Assembly: GCF_023715785.1 (NCBI RefSeq)
Contig: NZ_JAMBOX010000001.1
Location: forward strand, 907,019-971,018
Direction: 5' to 3'
Origin: Neobacillus niacini
GTDB taxonomy: Bacteria > Bacillota > Bacilli > Bacillales > Cytobacillaceae
Length of the DNA stretch: 64,000 nt
The position numbers and the translations under genes are program-made. Shown here in pieces: positions 35,553 to 44,346 of this stretch; the first letter of the stretch is position 1; every line of letters begins with the position of its first letter. Under the pieces are notes generated by a model. The model had not been told where the DNA came from. It made no database searches and saw nothing but the letters and a program-made list of their open reading frames with translations.

Positions 35553-36653
35553 TTATACGTTAAAACGGAAATGCATGACATCGCCGTCTTTTACTTCATA
35601 GTCTTTACCTTCTAGGCGGACTTTTCCCGCTTCTTTGGCGGCATTATGGCTCCCCGCAGCCAGCAGGTCATCAAAGGAAACCGTTTCTGCCCGAATAAAG
35701 CCGCGTTCAAAATCAGAGTGAATAATCCCGGCACATTGCGGTGCTTTCATGCCCTTTTTAAACGTCCAAGCTCGAACTTCCTGGACACCTGCAGTAAAGT
35801 AGGTCGCCAAACCGAGCAGGCTGTAGGCAGTCCGGATTAATTGATCAAGGCCGGATTCTTCAATTCCAAGTTCTTCAAGGAACATCGCCTTTTCTTCTCC
35901 TTCAAGCTCAGCAATTTCCTCTTCAATTTTCGCGCAGACAATGATCACTTCCGCATTTTCATTTGCTGCATAATCACGTACCTTTTGCACATATTCATTT
36001 TCCGATGGGTTAGCGACATCGTCTTCGCCGACGTTGGCCACATAAAGTACCGGCTTAATGGTTAACAAATGCAGGTTTCTTGCGATTTTCATCTGCTCAT
36101 CGGTAAACTCGATCGAACGAGCCGGTTTTTCCGCCTCAAAAGCTTCACGTAGCATCGATAGGACTTCAAATTCCGCAACGGATTCTTTATCCTTTTGTTT
36201 GGCTAATTTTTCAACCCGGGTAATTCGTTTTTCGACCGACTCCATATCGGCAAGGATTAATTCAAGATTAATGGTTTCAATATCAGAAATCGGGTCGACT
36301 TTACCAGCCACATGGGTGATGTTATCATCAGCAAAGCAGCGCACTACTTGGCAGATGGCATCTACTTCACGGATATGAGAAAGGAATTTATTCCCTAAAC
36401 CTTCACCCTTACTTGCCCCTTTAACGATTCCCGCAATATCGGTAAATTCAAATGTTGTTGGAACTGTCTTTTTCGGCTGTACCAATTCGGTCAGCTTTTG
36501 CAGACGATGATCCGGCACTTCAACGATTCCGACGTTTGGATCAATCGTACAGAAAGGGTAGTTGGCTGATTCCGCTCCTGCTTGGGTAATTGCATTAAAC
36601 AATGTAGACTTGCCGACGTTTGGCAGCCCTACAATACCAGCTGTTAAAGCCAT
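35553..36653 (-). CDS. ychF: Obg-family ATPase/GTPase YchF
   Basis: 366 residues, standard YchF length (YyaF in B. subtilis). The P-loop GIVGLPNVGKSTLFNAITQA and switch regions (FTDIAGIVKGASKGEGLGNK) are followed by a coiled-coil insert and a C-terminal TGS domain (ECAGIIHSDFERGFIRAETV-like, here beginning QCAGI). YchF binds ATP rather than GTP, associates with ribosomes and affects stress responses. It is followed by its own terminator. Confidence 0.97.
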   Translation of the reverse strand: MALTAGIVGLPNVGKSTLFNAITQAGAESANYPFCTIDPNVGIVEVPDHRLQKLTELVQPKKTVPTTFEFTDIAGIVKGASKGEGLGNKFLSHIREVDAICQVVRCFADDNITHVAGKVDPISDIETINLELILADMESVEKRITRVEKLAKQKDKESVAEFEVLSMLREAFEAEKPARSIEFTDEQMKIARNLHLLTIKPVLYVANVGEDDVANPSENEYVQKVRDYAANENAEVIIVCAKIEEEIAELEGEEKAMFLEELGIEESGLDQLIRTAYSLLGLATYFTAGVQEVRAWTFKKGMKAPQCAGIIHSDFERGFIRAETVSFDDLLAAGSHNAAKEAGKVRLEGKDYEVKDGDVMHFRFNV

Positions 36654-36961
36654 TTACTTCACTCCTCAAGAAATTGATATCTATTTAAACTTACGTGTCA
36701 GTTACATACACAAGCCTTTCACAATTATAGGCATTTCCTGTTGAAAAAACAAGAAAGAATGATGTTTCCTGCCTACAGAATAAAAAAGAAGCCAATTTAA
36801 ATAAATACCAGAAAAATATTCCATAATAGCAACAATTTTCTACAAAATTCTCTACTTTTCTAGTAATTATGGTAAAATTTAATATAAATCTATTATTTTC
36901 TCCTCACTTTTTGGGGAATTTTACATATTAATAGGAAATTGTGTTTATTGGGGGAGGAGAA
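36654..36961. other. Divergent intergenic region between ychF and the glucosaminidase gene
   Basis: AT-rich sequence without a gene. It must carry two outward promoters. TAATATAAAT near 36877-36886 could be a -10 region for the rightward gene, but no -35 is convincing. GGGGGAGGAG at 36950-36959 is the rightward ribosome site. Confidence 0.4.
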
Positions 36962-39508
36962 ATGGAAACAATTCAATTGCCAAGCCGATTGAGAAAGTAT
37001 AAAGAGTTGCGAACATCTTCCAGCGTTATGAAAAAGGCCATATTGCCTACCATTTGTTTTGCTGCCCTCTCGACGGTTGCTTTTAAAGATGATGTTTTTG
37101 CAGAAACCAATACAGCTCAAGTAAGTACAACAATCAAATATGTCAATACAGCAAATGGGTCTCTAAATTTGAGAAATGGCGCTTCCACTCAATCAACTGT
37201 CATTTCATCTCTTACAAAAGGAACTGCAGTAACTGTATATTCCGAAAATAATGGCTGGGCTAAGGTAAATGCGAACGGAAAGACTGGATATGTTAGTACT
37301 AGCTATTTATCTGCCGGCCCCCCTGTCACTTCAGCTGCGAAGCCACCCTCTGAAGTGACCACTAAATATGTGGATGTAAACAAGGGGACACTTAACCTAA
37401 GAAATGCAGCCTCTACAAGTTCAGCAGTCATAGCTGCTTTAACGAAAGGAACAACTGTTACAGTGTATTGGGAAGCGAATGGCTGGGCTAAGGTAAATGC
37501 CAATGGAAAAGATGGGTTTGTCAGTTCACAATATTTAGCGGCTCAAAAACAAGGCACTTCATCTTTACCTGAAACGCCAGCATCACCAGCGCCTGCCCCG
37601 CAAGCTGCTGCACCAATCACTAAATATGTAAAGTTAATAAGCGGCTCTCTAAATATGAGGAATGGCGCTTCTACCAGTTCTTCTGTGATTGTTAAACTGG
37701 CAAAAGGAACCGAAGTGAAGGTTTTATCGGAATCTGCCGGGTGGGCAAAGATAGAGGTTTATGGACAAACCGGTTATGTCAGCTCAACCTATTTATCCAA
37801 AGAAAACCCAAATACAGTTATCAAACCAACCGAGACACCAACTCCGACAACTACTAAATATGTGAATGTAAGTCCCGGCTCAAATTTGAATGTCAGAAAA
37901 AGCCCTTCTGTTACATCTGGCATTCTTACAAAGCTTCAAGCCGGTACCGAAGTGACATTTTATTGGGAAGAGAATGGCTGGGCGAAAATTAAAGTAAATG
38001 GGCAGGATGGATACGTTAGTACCGAATATCTCTCCCCCGCTAAAGGAAACTCTAGTTCGATGCCAAAGGAAGAGCCAAAAACAGTTACAAAGTATGTAAA
38101 TGTAAGTCTCGACTCCCCATTAAACATGCGCACAAGCCCTTCAACGGATGCATCGATTCTTACCAAGCTAGCACGCGGCGTTGAAATCACTGTTGTTTCA
38201 GAATCGGAGGGCTGGGCCAAAATTGAAGCTTACGGACAAAATGGATACGTGGATGCCCGTTACCTATCTGAAACAAAACCTGCTGCGGGTTCAGAACCAA
38301 CACGGTCGGAAAATAATGGGGAAGATTCCACTCCAGACAGTGGCTCAGAGCAAGTTAATGATTTATCGAACAAAAAATTTGTAAATGTAATTTACGGATC
38401 AAGCTTAAACATGCGCTCGGAACCTTCCACAAAGTCAGGCATCATCACAAAGCTGGCAAGAGGGACAATTGTTGTTGTGGAGTCAGAATTAAACGGCTGG
38501 TCAAAGGTGACCGCAAACGGTAAAACAGGCTATATCAGTTCACAATATTTATCAAATACTGCACCATTTAATCCAAACATGGCTGGCAATAACGTCGAAA
38601 TGGTTTATGAAAACTATGATATCAGCTTAGATGATATGGTAAAAATCGAAATGAAAGTCAGTCAGCAAACAGATAAAAAATATGACACTTACATTCGAGC
38701 GGATGCCATAACCCTAAACAGTCCTACAATCGGTACTGTTACCGGCTCAGTCTGGAATTTAAGAGGCGGCGCCGGTACAGAGCATTGGGTAGTCGGACAA
38801 GTCAAGGGGAATGAAAATCTTCAAATCCTTGATAAAATAACAGGTTCGGACGGATATGAATGGTATAAAGTTGCCTATAACAAAACATGGGTAAATGCAA
38901 ATCACGAAGATGTTGCCTATTATATTAATCCCAATAATTTTTTAAGCAACACGGTTGATTCCCTGCAATTCCTTAAACTATCGGTCTCTGCCAACCTAAA
39001 TCCAGATGAAATCAATCAAAGAATCCTTTCTGGAAAAGGTATTTTACAAGGAATGGCTTCCTCTTTTGTTACGGCAGGAAGCATGTATGGAATTAATGAG
39101 ATTTATTTAATTTCCCATGCCCTGCTGGAAACAAGCAATGGTAGATCCCCGCTTGCCACCGGTGTAGAGGTGAATGGAAAAAAAGTCTATAATATGTTTG
39201 GGATTGGAGCATATGACAATTCCGCGCTTGAAAGCGGGGCCCAATTTGCCTATAATGCAGGATGGTTTACACCAGAGGAGGCCATTATTGGTGGAGCTCA
39301 ATTTATTGCCAATGGGTACATTAATGCGGGGCAAGATACTCTTTATAAAATGAGATGGAATCCCGCTTCCGCTTCAACAAAAGGCTATGCTTCCCACCAG
39401 TATGCGACAGACATTGGCTGGGCAGCTAAGCAAGTCTATCAAATCAATAATTTATATAGTTTGCTAGATTCATATAAACTATACCTTGAAATTCCGCAAT
39501 ATAAGTAG
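36962..39508 (+). CDS. Secreted SH3-repeat N-acetylglucosaminidase (autolysin)
   Basis: 848 residues. A long N-terminal stretch leads to a signal segment (KKAILPTICFAALSTVAF). Six bacterial SH3 repeats follow, beginning near residues 58, 134, 220, 298, 377 and 472, each with a KYVNV...LNLRNGAST...GWAKVNANGKTGYVS pattern and Pro/Thr/Glu linkers. A seventh SH3-like unit is near 590 (TVTGSVWNLRGGAGTEHWVV). The C-terminus (about 690-845) is a GH73 glucosaminidase; the likely catalytic Glu is in SHALLETSNGRSPLATG near residue 722. The start has GGGGGAGGAG directly upstream. It is the only rightward gene between rlmH and yyaC and is absent from this place in B. subtilis, suggesting insertion. Confidence 0.93.
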   Translation: METIQLPSRLRKYKELRTSSSVMKKAILPTICFAALSTVAFKDDVFAETNTAQVSTTIKYVNTANGSLNLRNGASTQSTVISSLTKGTAVTVYSENNGWAKVNANGKTGYVSTSYLSAGPPVTSAAKPPSEVTTKYVDVNKGTLNLRNAASTSSAVIAALTKGTTVTVYWEANGWAKVNANGKDGFVSSQYLAAQKQGTSSLPETPASPAPAPQAAAPITKYVKLISGSLNMRNGASTSSSVIVKLAKGTEVKVLSESAGWAKIEVYGQTGYVSSTYLSKENPNTVIKPTETPTPTTTKYVNVSPGSNLNVRKSPSVTSGILTKLQAGTEVTFYWEENGWAKIKVNGQDGYVSTEYLSPAKGNSSSMPKEEPKTVTKYVNVSLDSPLNMRTSPSTDASILTKLARGVEITVVSESEGWAKIEAYGQNGYVDARYLSETKPAAGSEPTRSENNGEDSTPDSGSEQVNDLSNKKFVNVIYGSSLNMRSEPSTKSGIITKLARGTIVVVESELNGWSKVTANGKTGYISSQYLSNTAPFNPNMAGNNVEMVYENYDISLDDMVKIEMKVSQQTDKKYDTYIRADAITLNSPTIGTVTGSVWNLRGGAGTEHWVVGQVKGNENLQILDKITGSDGYEWYKVAYNKTWVNANHEDVAYYINPNNFLSNTVDSLQFLKLSVSANLNPDEINQRILSGKGILQGMASSFVTAGSMYGINEIYLISHALLETSNGRSPLATGVEVNGKKVYNMFGIGAYDNSALESGAQFAYNAGWFTPEEAIIGGAQFIANGYINAGQDTLYKMRWNPASASTKGYASHQYATDIGWAAKQVYQINNLYSLLDSYKLYLEIPQYK

Positions 39509-39518
39509 TTTAAAAGAG

Positions 39519-39542
39519 GGCCTTTCCGTTAACGGAAAGGCC
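39519..39542. terminator. Bidirectional terminator between glucosaminidase and yyaE
   Basis: GGCCTTTCCGTT/AACGGAAAGGCC is a perfect palindrome with TTCTTTTT to the right and a weaker AAAAG to the left, serving convergent genes. Confidence 0.85.
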
Positions 39543-39556
39543 TTCTTTTTAATCTT

Positions 39557-41560
39557 TTAAAGCTTTTCTAGATTGACAAGGCAATCATATAAAGTGCTCC
39601 CGAGTCCGTTATCAGATTCATTGCTAGAAGTCAGATTATTGACCGGACCGCCAAACCTCTTCCAGATTCCTTCATCAATATTAATCGTGTTGGGGTGGGC
39701 AGCAGGCAGAACGGAGACAAAGCCTTTTACTTCTCCGCGATTGTTCCAGACACGAACATAATCCCCATTTTCTAATCCTAATTGATCAGCTATGTTTTGG
39801 GCAACCTCAACTTTAAGTTTCACACTGCCAGTTAACAGATGATAGTTTTGCGAGTGATTGGAACGCATTGGATGAATGGTTAACAAACTATATGGGTATC
39901 GGGCAGCAAGGGAAGGATTGGCCCACTTGGATTCTTCAGGGACTGCCAATTTAAGCAAGCCTGAATCCCCTTTTTGCTGCCCGAGAATTGAAGTAAATTC
40001 AAACTTTCCGGTAGTAGTCGCAAACCTTCGGTCCTGCCACGGAATTTTGGCAACCGGCAACTCCAAGTTTTGTTGCCTTTTTAACCCTTCTAGTGTCAAG
40101 CCGTGCTCACGCAATGGCTCCAACGTCATTTTCAGCCACTCGTCCCTGGAATAATCAAAATCCTGACCAAATCCCAGCCGGTGTGCGAGCTCAGTCCAAA
40201 TCCATAAATCGGATTTTGCCTCTCCAGGAGCATCCACCAGCTTTGGTCCATAATTGATAAAGTGATGATACATAGAGGAATAATAAAAATCCTCTTCCTC
40301 AAACGAGGTTGCTGCCGGCAGTACATAATCCGCCTCTTTTGCCGTATCAGTCATAAACTGGTCAATTACAACAAGAGTTTCAACTGATGAAAATGCCTTT
40401 TGGACAATATTCGAATCAGGCACTTGGGTTAACGGATTGCCGCAGGTTACAATAATCATTTTAATTTCCGGATTTTTTGCCTCCAAAATTCCCTCTGCCT
40501 GTTTCATGATAGAAAACCGCCGATGGTTCTTCCGTCGTTTGGACAATGTCAATTCGTCAAAAGAGAAGCTTTGCCCGACCTGCAGATTGGCATAATTGGC
40601 CCCGCCGCCAGGAATTCCAATATTTCCGCTTACGGCAACTAACGCGTCAATCAACCGGATCGTATTCCCACCATTATGGTAGCGCTGCAGCCCCAAACCT
40701 ATATAGGTTGAAGTAGGTTTATCAGCATAAACATAGGCTAGTTTAGTAATTACATTCAAAGGAACTTCCGTCATTTCACTAATCCGGTCTAACGATATTC
40801 CTTCAAGAAGTCCCATCAAATCATCAAATCCGTATGTTGATTGTTCAATAAATCCTGTATCCTCCAGACCCAACCGGAGCATTTCCTTCATCACTCCAGC
40901 AGCAAGGAGACCATCCATTCCTGGTTTAATGGTAATATGCTGATCGGCAATTTTGGCCGTAGCATTAAACAGCGGGTCAATGACAATCAGCTTGGCGCCA
41001 AGTTTTTTCGCCTCAACCAGCTTCTCATAAAAGTGCATGTTTGTCCGGGCGACATTTCTGCCCCAAATGATGATATTTTTACTATTGTAGATATCGTTTG
41101 GTTCATGGCTCCAGGCATTGCCAAAATCCCATTTTTGCGCTTCTATTCCCGCCCCCCAGCAAAGTGAGCCGTAAAGTTCCGTCACACCGCCATAGCAATT
41201 AAAAAACCGCTGATCCACGTTTTTTAAAATGCCGTTATTGGCATAATCATGACTGTGAAGCACAGCCGTAGTACCGTATTTTTCCCTGATTACTGATAGT
41301 TTCTCAGCAATCTCACTTAGTGCTTGTTCCCAAGTAATTTGTTCAAAGTGTCCATTTATTTTTTTCAACGGGTACAAGAGCCGCTGTGATGAATTCGTCC
41401 TAGTTTCCAGCATTCGCCCGCGCCCGCAAATTTTACCCTTTGTAATGGGATGGTCCGGGTCGCCCTCAACTTTTACTACTCTGCCATTATCAATGGTTAC
41501 GTTAAACCCGCAGCTATCCCAGCAATTTAATGGACAGGCCGCTTTTACCACAGTCGTCAT
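39557..41560 (-). CDS. yyaE: Molybdopterin-dependent oxidoreductase (YyaE type)
   Basis: 667 residues, the length of B. subtilis YyaE. The N-terminal iron-sulfur site is C-P-L-N-C-W-D-S-C followed by KICGRGR, i.e. four Cys for a 4Fe-4S cluster. The Mo-bis-MGD domain follows (QRLLYPLKKINGHFEQITWE, NPNDIYNSKNIIIWGRN-like NDIYNSKNIIIWGRNVART). A C-terminal molydopterin dinucleotide-binding domain contains HPMRSNHSQNYHLLTGSVKL. Substrate unknown; members resemble formate dehydrogenase and thiosulfate/DMSO reductases. No partner subunit or signal peptide is present, so it is probably a stand-alone cytoplasmic enzyme. Confidence 0.93.
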   Translation of the reverse strand: MTTVVKAACPLNCWDSCGFNVTIDNGRVVKVEGDPDHPITKGKICGRGRMLETRTNSSQRLLYPLKKINGHFEQITWEQALSEIAEKLSVIREKYGTTAVLHSHDYANNGILKNVDQRFFNCYGGVTELYGSLCWGAGIEAQKWDFGNAWSHEPNDIYNSKNIIIWGRNVARTNMHFYEKLVEAKKLGAKLIVIDPLFNATAKIADQHITIKPGMDGLLAAGVMKEMLRLGLEDTGFIEQSTYGFDDLMGLLEGISLDRISEMTEVPLNVITKLAYVYADKPTSTYIGLGLQRYHNGGNTIRLIDALVAVSGNIGIPGGGANYANLQVGQSFSFDELTLSKRRKNHRRFSIMKQAEGILEAKNPEIKMIIVTCGNPLTQVPDSNIVQKAFSSVETLVVIDQFMTDTAKEADYVLPAATSFEEEDFYYSSMYHHFINYGPKLVDAPGEAKSDLWIWTELAHRLGFGQDFDYSRDEWLKMTLEPLREHGLTLEGLKRQQNLELPVAKIPWQDRRFATTTGKFEFTSILGQQKGDSGLLKLAVPEESKWANPSLAARYPYSLLTIHPMRSNHSQNYHLLTGSVKLKVEVAQNIADQLGLENGDYVRVWNNRGEVKGFVSVLPAAHPNTINIDEGIWKRFGGPVNNLTSSNESDNGLGSTLYDCLVNLEKL

Positions 41561-41610
41561 CTCTCCACCCCCAGATATCTCTAATTATCCTATAGAATAA
41601 TATAGTTCAC

Positions 41611-41650
41611 AAAAAAAAAGAAGCATGAAGATTATTCCTCCTGATGCTTC
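41611..41650 (-). terminator. Terminator of the mscS-DUF951 operon
   Basis: GAAGCAT/ATGCTTC stem (41620-41626, 41644-41650) followed on the minus strand by nine T bases. It overlaps the end of the DUF951 gene. Confidence 0.8.
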
Positions 41651-41832
41651 AAAAGAATCTTTTTCATTTTTCGGGAAAACTCTTTTCTTGGGATCATGAC
41701 GCTGTGGCCGCAACCCTCGCATTTAATCCTGATATCCATGCCCATACGGATAACTTTCCAGCGATTTGTGCCGCACGGATGCTGTTTTTTCATCTCGACC
41801 ACGTCGTTTAATCCAAACTCTTTTTCTTCCAT
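41632..41832 (-). CDS. yyzM: DUF951 small zinc-ribbon-like protein
   Basis: 66 residues. The pattern DVVEMKKQHPCGTNRWKVIR, then IRIKCEGCGHSVMIPR, is the DUF951 signature. Three Cys (PCG, CEGC) could bind a metal. It lies 11 bases downstream of mscS on the same strand, the usual arrangement in Bacillales. Function unknown. Confidence 0.92.
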   Translation of the reverse strand: MEEKEFGLNDVVEMKKQHPCGTNRWKVIRMGMDIRIKCEGCGHSVMIPRKEFSRKMKKILLKHQEE

Positions 41833-41843
41833 TACTATCCCCC

Positions 41844-42731
41844 CTAAACGCCTTTTCCTGGTTCTTTTGAAAACATAACAAGCCGTGGATACGGAATTTC
41901 AATTCCGTGCTTATCCAATTGTTGTTTAACATCGCTGCGAATTTTACGGGCCAAGCCAAAATGTTTCATTGGGGCCGTTTCAGCTACAATCCGTAGTACC
42001 ACTTCATGCGGCCCAAAATTTTGAATACCCAGTAAATCTGGTCGTTTAACCAATTCTTCATACCGCCCGGGCATTGTATCCAGCAATTCTTCAATTACCC
42101 TTTGTGCTTCATCGATATTTTCTTCATAAGCAATGCTGATATCGACAACTGCCACACTATTGTTAATCGAGAAATTTGTCACCTCGACAATGCTCCCATT
42201 TGGAATGACATGGACCTCGCCTGTCCAATTTTTTATTTTTGTCGTTCGTAAGCCAATGGCTTCAACATCACCCTCAAACTGACCGAGTCGCACATGGTCT
42301 CCTACGGAAAATTGGTCTTCAAAAATAATAAAGAAGCCGGTAATTACATCCTTTACCAAACTTTGCGCTCCAAAACCTACCGCCAGTCCGACAATTCCCG
42401 CTCCTGCAAGCAGTGCCTTCACATCAATATTAAAAACCGAAAGGATTGTCATAAAGGCGATAAAGTAGACTACATACGAAAGGATATTGTCAAGAAGCTT
42501 GGATAGCGTTTCTTCCCTCCTGGCATTTGTTCTGAGTGGAGAGAGATTTCTAATCTTAAATATGTTATGAATCGCAGCTTTGCCGATTCGAATCAATATA
42601 TTTGCAATAACTAGGATAATAATAATTTTTAAAATGCCTTCGCCAATATTTAACCATGTATCTTCATTTTGGAATTTATCTACTAATTTCTGAATACCTT
42701 TTTGAGTAAGAGTCTTATTATCAAGAACCAT
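41844..42731 (-). CDS. mscS: Small-conductance mechanosensitive channel (MscS family)
   Basis: 295 residues. The N-terminal hydrophobic helices (ILKIIIILVIANILIRIGKA, LSYVVYFIAFMTILSVFNI) lead to the pore-lining helix ALLAGAGIVGLAVGFGAQSL, rich in the Gly/Ala packing of MscS TM3. The cytoplasmic beta domain starts GFFIIFEDQFSVGDHVRLG and contains IPNGSIVEVTNFS. It opens under membrane tension to release solutes at osmotic downshock. Related to YkuT/YyaF-neighbour channels in Bacillus. Confidence 0.93.
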   Translation of the reverse strand: MVLDNKTLTQKGIQKLVDKFQNEDTWLNIGEGILKIIIILVIANILIRIGKAAIHNIFKIRNLSPLRTNARREETLSKLLDNILSYVVYFIAFMTILSVFNIDVKALLAGAGIVGLAVGFGAQSLVKDVITGFFIIFEDQFSVGDHVRLGQFEGDVEAIGLRTTKIKNWTGEVHVIPNGSIVEVTNFSINNSVAVVDISIAYEENIDEAQRVIEELLDTMPGRYEELVKRPDLLGIQNFGPHEVVLRIVAETAPMKHFGLARKIRSDVKQQLDKHGIEIPYPRLVMFSKEPGKGV

Positions 42732-42828
42732 TTATGCACCATCCTTTGTCTTGCCTACCACATTTATTTTATCAATTTTTCATTGGAGAGAATAGCATTG
42801 TGAATTTTTCTTTTTCTCCCTTACAGCA

Positions 42829-42858
42829 TGTATAGACTTCCTGAATTTTCCGTATACT
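42829..42858 (+). promoter_or_regulatory. Candidate forespore-sigma promoter of yyaC
   Basis: GCATGTATA supplies a -35-like GTATA (TGTATA at 42829-42834). TATACT lies at 42853-42858 after an 18-bp spacer, 37 bases before the start codon. The pattern is near the sigma-F/sigma-G type, fitting a spore gene, but TATACT also suits sigma-A. Confidence 0.4.
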
Positions 42859-42894
42859 GTTAAGGCAAATCACCGAGTTAAGGGAGTGGACTTA

Positions 42895-43509
42895 ATGAAT
42901 CTGAAGGCAAAGCTGTTTAATCGGATTGCCAAAACAAATATTATGCATGACGAGTTTCAAGCTACTGAAACATTGGCTGAAGAATTGCTTGCTAATATCC
43001 CGGCGGTAACAACTCGTCCGATTGTATTTGTCTGCATAGGCACCGATCGTTCTACTGGAGATTCATTAGGGCCGCTTGTCGGAACTCTATTGGAGGAAAA
43101 GGATCCTTCGCCCTTTTATGTTTATGGAACCTTGGACCAGCCGATACATGCTGTCAATCTTGAAGAGAGACTGAAAGAAATCAACGCTAAGCACAGGAAT
43201 CCATATTTGATCGGCATTGATGCCTGCCTTGGCCGGATCAAAAATGTAGGCGTTATTCAACTGGGACACGGGCCTGTCAAACCCGGAGCCGGAGTAAATA
43301 AAGAGTTGCCAGCCGTAGGCGAAATTCATATAACCGGTATTGTCAATGTCAGTGGCTTTATGGAATTTTTCGTTTTACAGAACACCCGATTGAATCTGGT
43401 GATGAAGATGGCAAAAACCATTGCGAATGGAATCTACCAGGCAAGCTTGCAATATCCCAGACAAAGCTGGTCTGAACTGGAATGGATGGAAGAGGAAAAA
43501 ACGAATTGA
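42895..43509 (+). CDS. yyaC: Spore protease-like protein YyaC
   Basis: 204 residues. The core RPIVFVCIGTDRSTGDSLGP (about residues 42-61) and LIGIDACLGRIKNVGVIQLG, GPVKPGAGVNKELPAVGEIH are the YyaC family signature, related in fold to germination protease (Gpr). Sporulation-associated; the precise role is not established. The ATG at 42895 is chosen because AAGGGAG sits 8 bases upstream; a GTG at 42886 overlaps it. It is transcribed opposite to its neighbours. Confidence 0.93.
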   Translation: MNLKAKLFNRIAKTNIMHDEFQATETLAEELLANIPAVTTRPIVFVCIGTDRSTGDSLGPLVGTLLEEKDPSPFYVYGTLDQPIHAVNLEERLKEINAKHRNPYLIGIDACLGRIKNVGVIQLGHGPVKPGAGVNKELPAVGEIHITGIVNVSGFMEFFVLQNTRLNLVMKMAKTIANGIYQASLQYPRQSWSELEWMEEEKTN

Positions 43510-43510
43510 A

Positions 43511-43540
43511 AAGAGCATCGCTTGTCACAGCGGTGCTCTT
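43511..43540. terminator. Terminator between yyaC and the DUF554 gene
   Basis: AAGAGCA-TCGC pairs with GCGG-TGCTCTT, loop TTGTCACA. It serves the convergent genes on both sides. Confidence 0.75.
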
Positions 43541-43543
43541 AAA

Positions 43544-44248
43544 TTAGTTCATTGCATAAAGTATGGCCACAACAACTCCGACCACCACGATGCCAGGGAG
43601 GAGGTTGCCCACCTTGATTTTTGTCAGGCCGATCATATTTAGCCCAATGGCAAAAATCATGATTCCGCCTGTTGCAGTCATTTCAACAATAAACTGATCC
43701 ATCAATGCCTTGGGCACAAATAAATCAATTTGGGTAGCAAATAAGGCAATAAGACCTTGATAAAGCACGACCGGGATGGCTGAAAAAATTACCCCTATCC
43801 CGAGGGTGGTTGTCAGAATTAACGAGGTAAATCCGTCAAGCAGCGATTTTGTGTACAGAACATCATGATCGCCGCGAATTCCGCTATCGAGCGCACCAAT
43901 AATGGCCATTGCACCGATGACAAAAATTAATGTAGCGGTGACAAAGCCCTCAGAAATACTGCCCTTCCCATTCGAGCCAAGCTTGCTTTCCAGCCAATTT
44001 CCTAATTCATTTAACTTATCTTCCAACCTAAGCATTTCACCTAAGACGGCACCAGCAACTAGACTGATAATAACAATAAGAAAATTCTCACTTTTGAAGC
44101 CCATTTGCAGCCCTAATACCATGACTGCCAGTCCAATGGCCTTCATGACTGTATCCTTCATGGTCTCAGGGATCCGATTTAACAGCTTCCCCAGCAAAGT
44201 GCCAATCACAATCAATAATCCATTTACAAGTGTTCCCAATAAAAACAT
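43544..44248 (-). CDS. DUF554 integral membrane protein
   Basis: 234 residues with six or seven hydrophobic helices. The start MFLLGTLVNGLLIVIGTLLG and the segment VMVLGLQMGFKSENFLIVII are typical of DUF554 (YdfK/YqgA) proteins. ALDSGIRGDHDVLYTKSLLD and GGIMIFAIGLNMIGLTKIKV are further family blocks. Possible transporter; function unknown. It is often found beside parB in Bacillus. Confidence 0.9.
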   Translation of the reverse strand: MFLLGTLVNGLLIVIGTLLGKLLNRIPETMKDTVMKAIGLAVMVLGLQMGFKSENFLIVIISLVAGAVLGEMLRLEDKLNELGNWLESKLGSNGKGSISEGFVTATLIFVIGAMAIIGALDSGIRGDHDVLYTKSLLDGFTSLILTTTLGIGVIFSAIPVVLYQGLIALFATQIDLFVPKALMDQFIVEMTATGGIMIFAIGLNMIGLTKIKVGNLLPGIVVVGVVVAILYAMN

Positions 44249-44319
44249 AGCTGTTCCCCTTTTTTCGCTTTACGAAATGATAATAGTATTAAACTATCAT
44301 TTTTTTTTGCCATTGAAAA

Positions 44320-44346
44320 GAAAAAAAAACCATCAAACCGATGGTT
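44320..44346 (-). terminator. Terminator of the parA-parB operon
   Basis: AACCATC/GATGGTT stem with a 5-nt loop followed by nine T bases on the minus strand. It overlaps the parB stop codon. Confidence 0.8.

Noticed and set aside
37130..38560. CRISPR-like repeats
   Set aside because: The repeats encode SH3 domains, are ~180-260 bp apart and diverged; no cas genes are present anywhere in the window.
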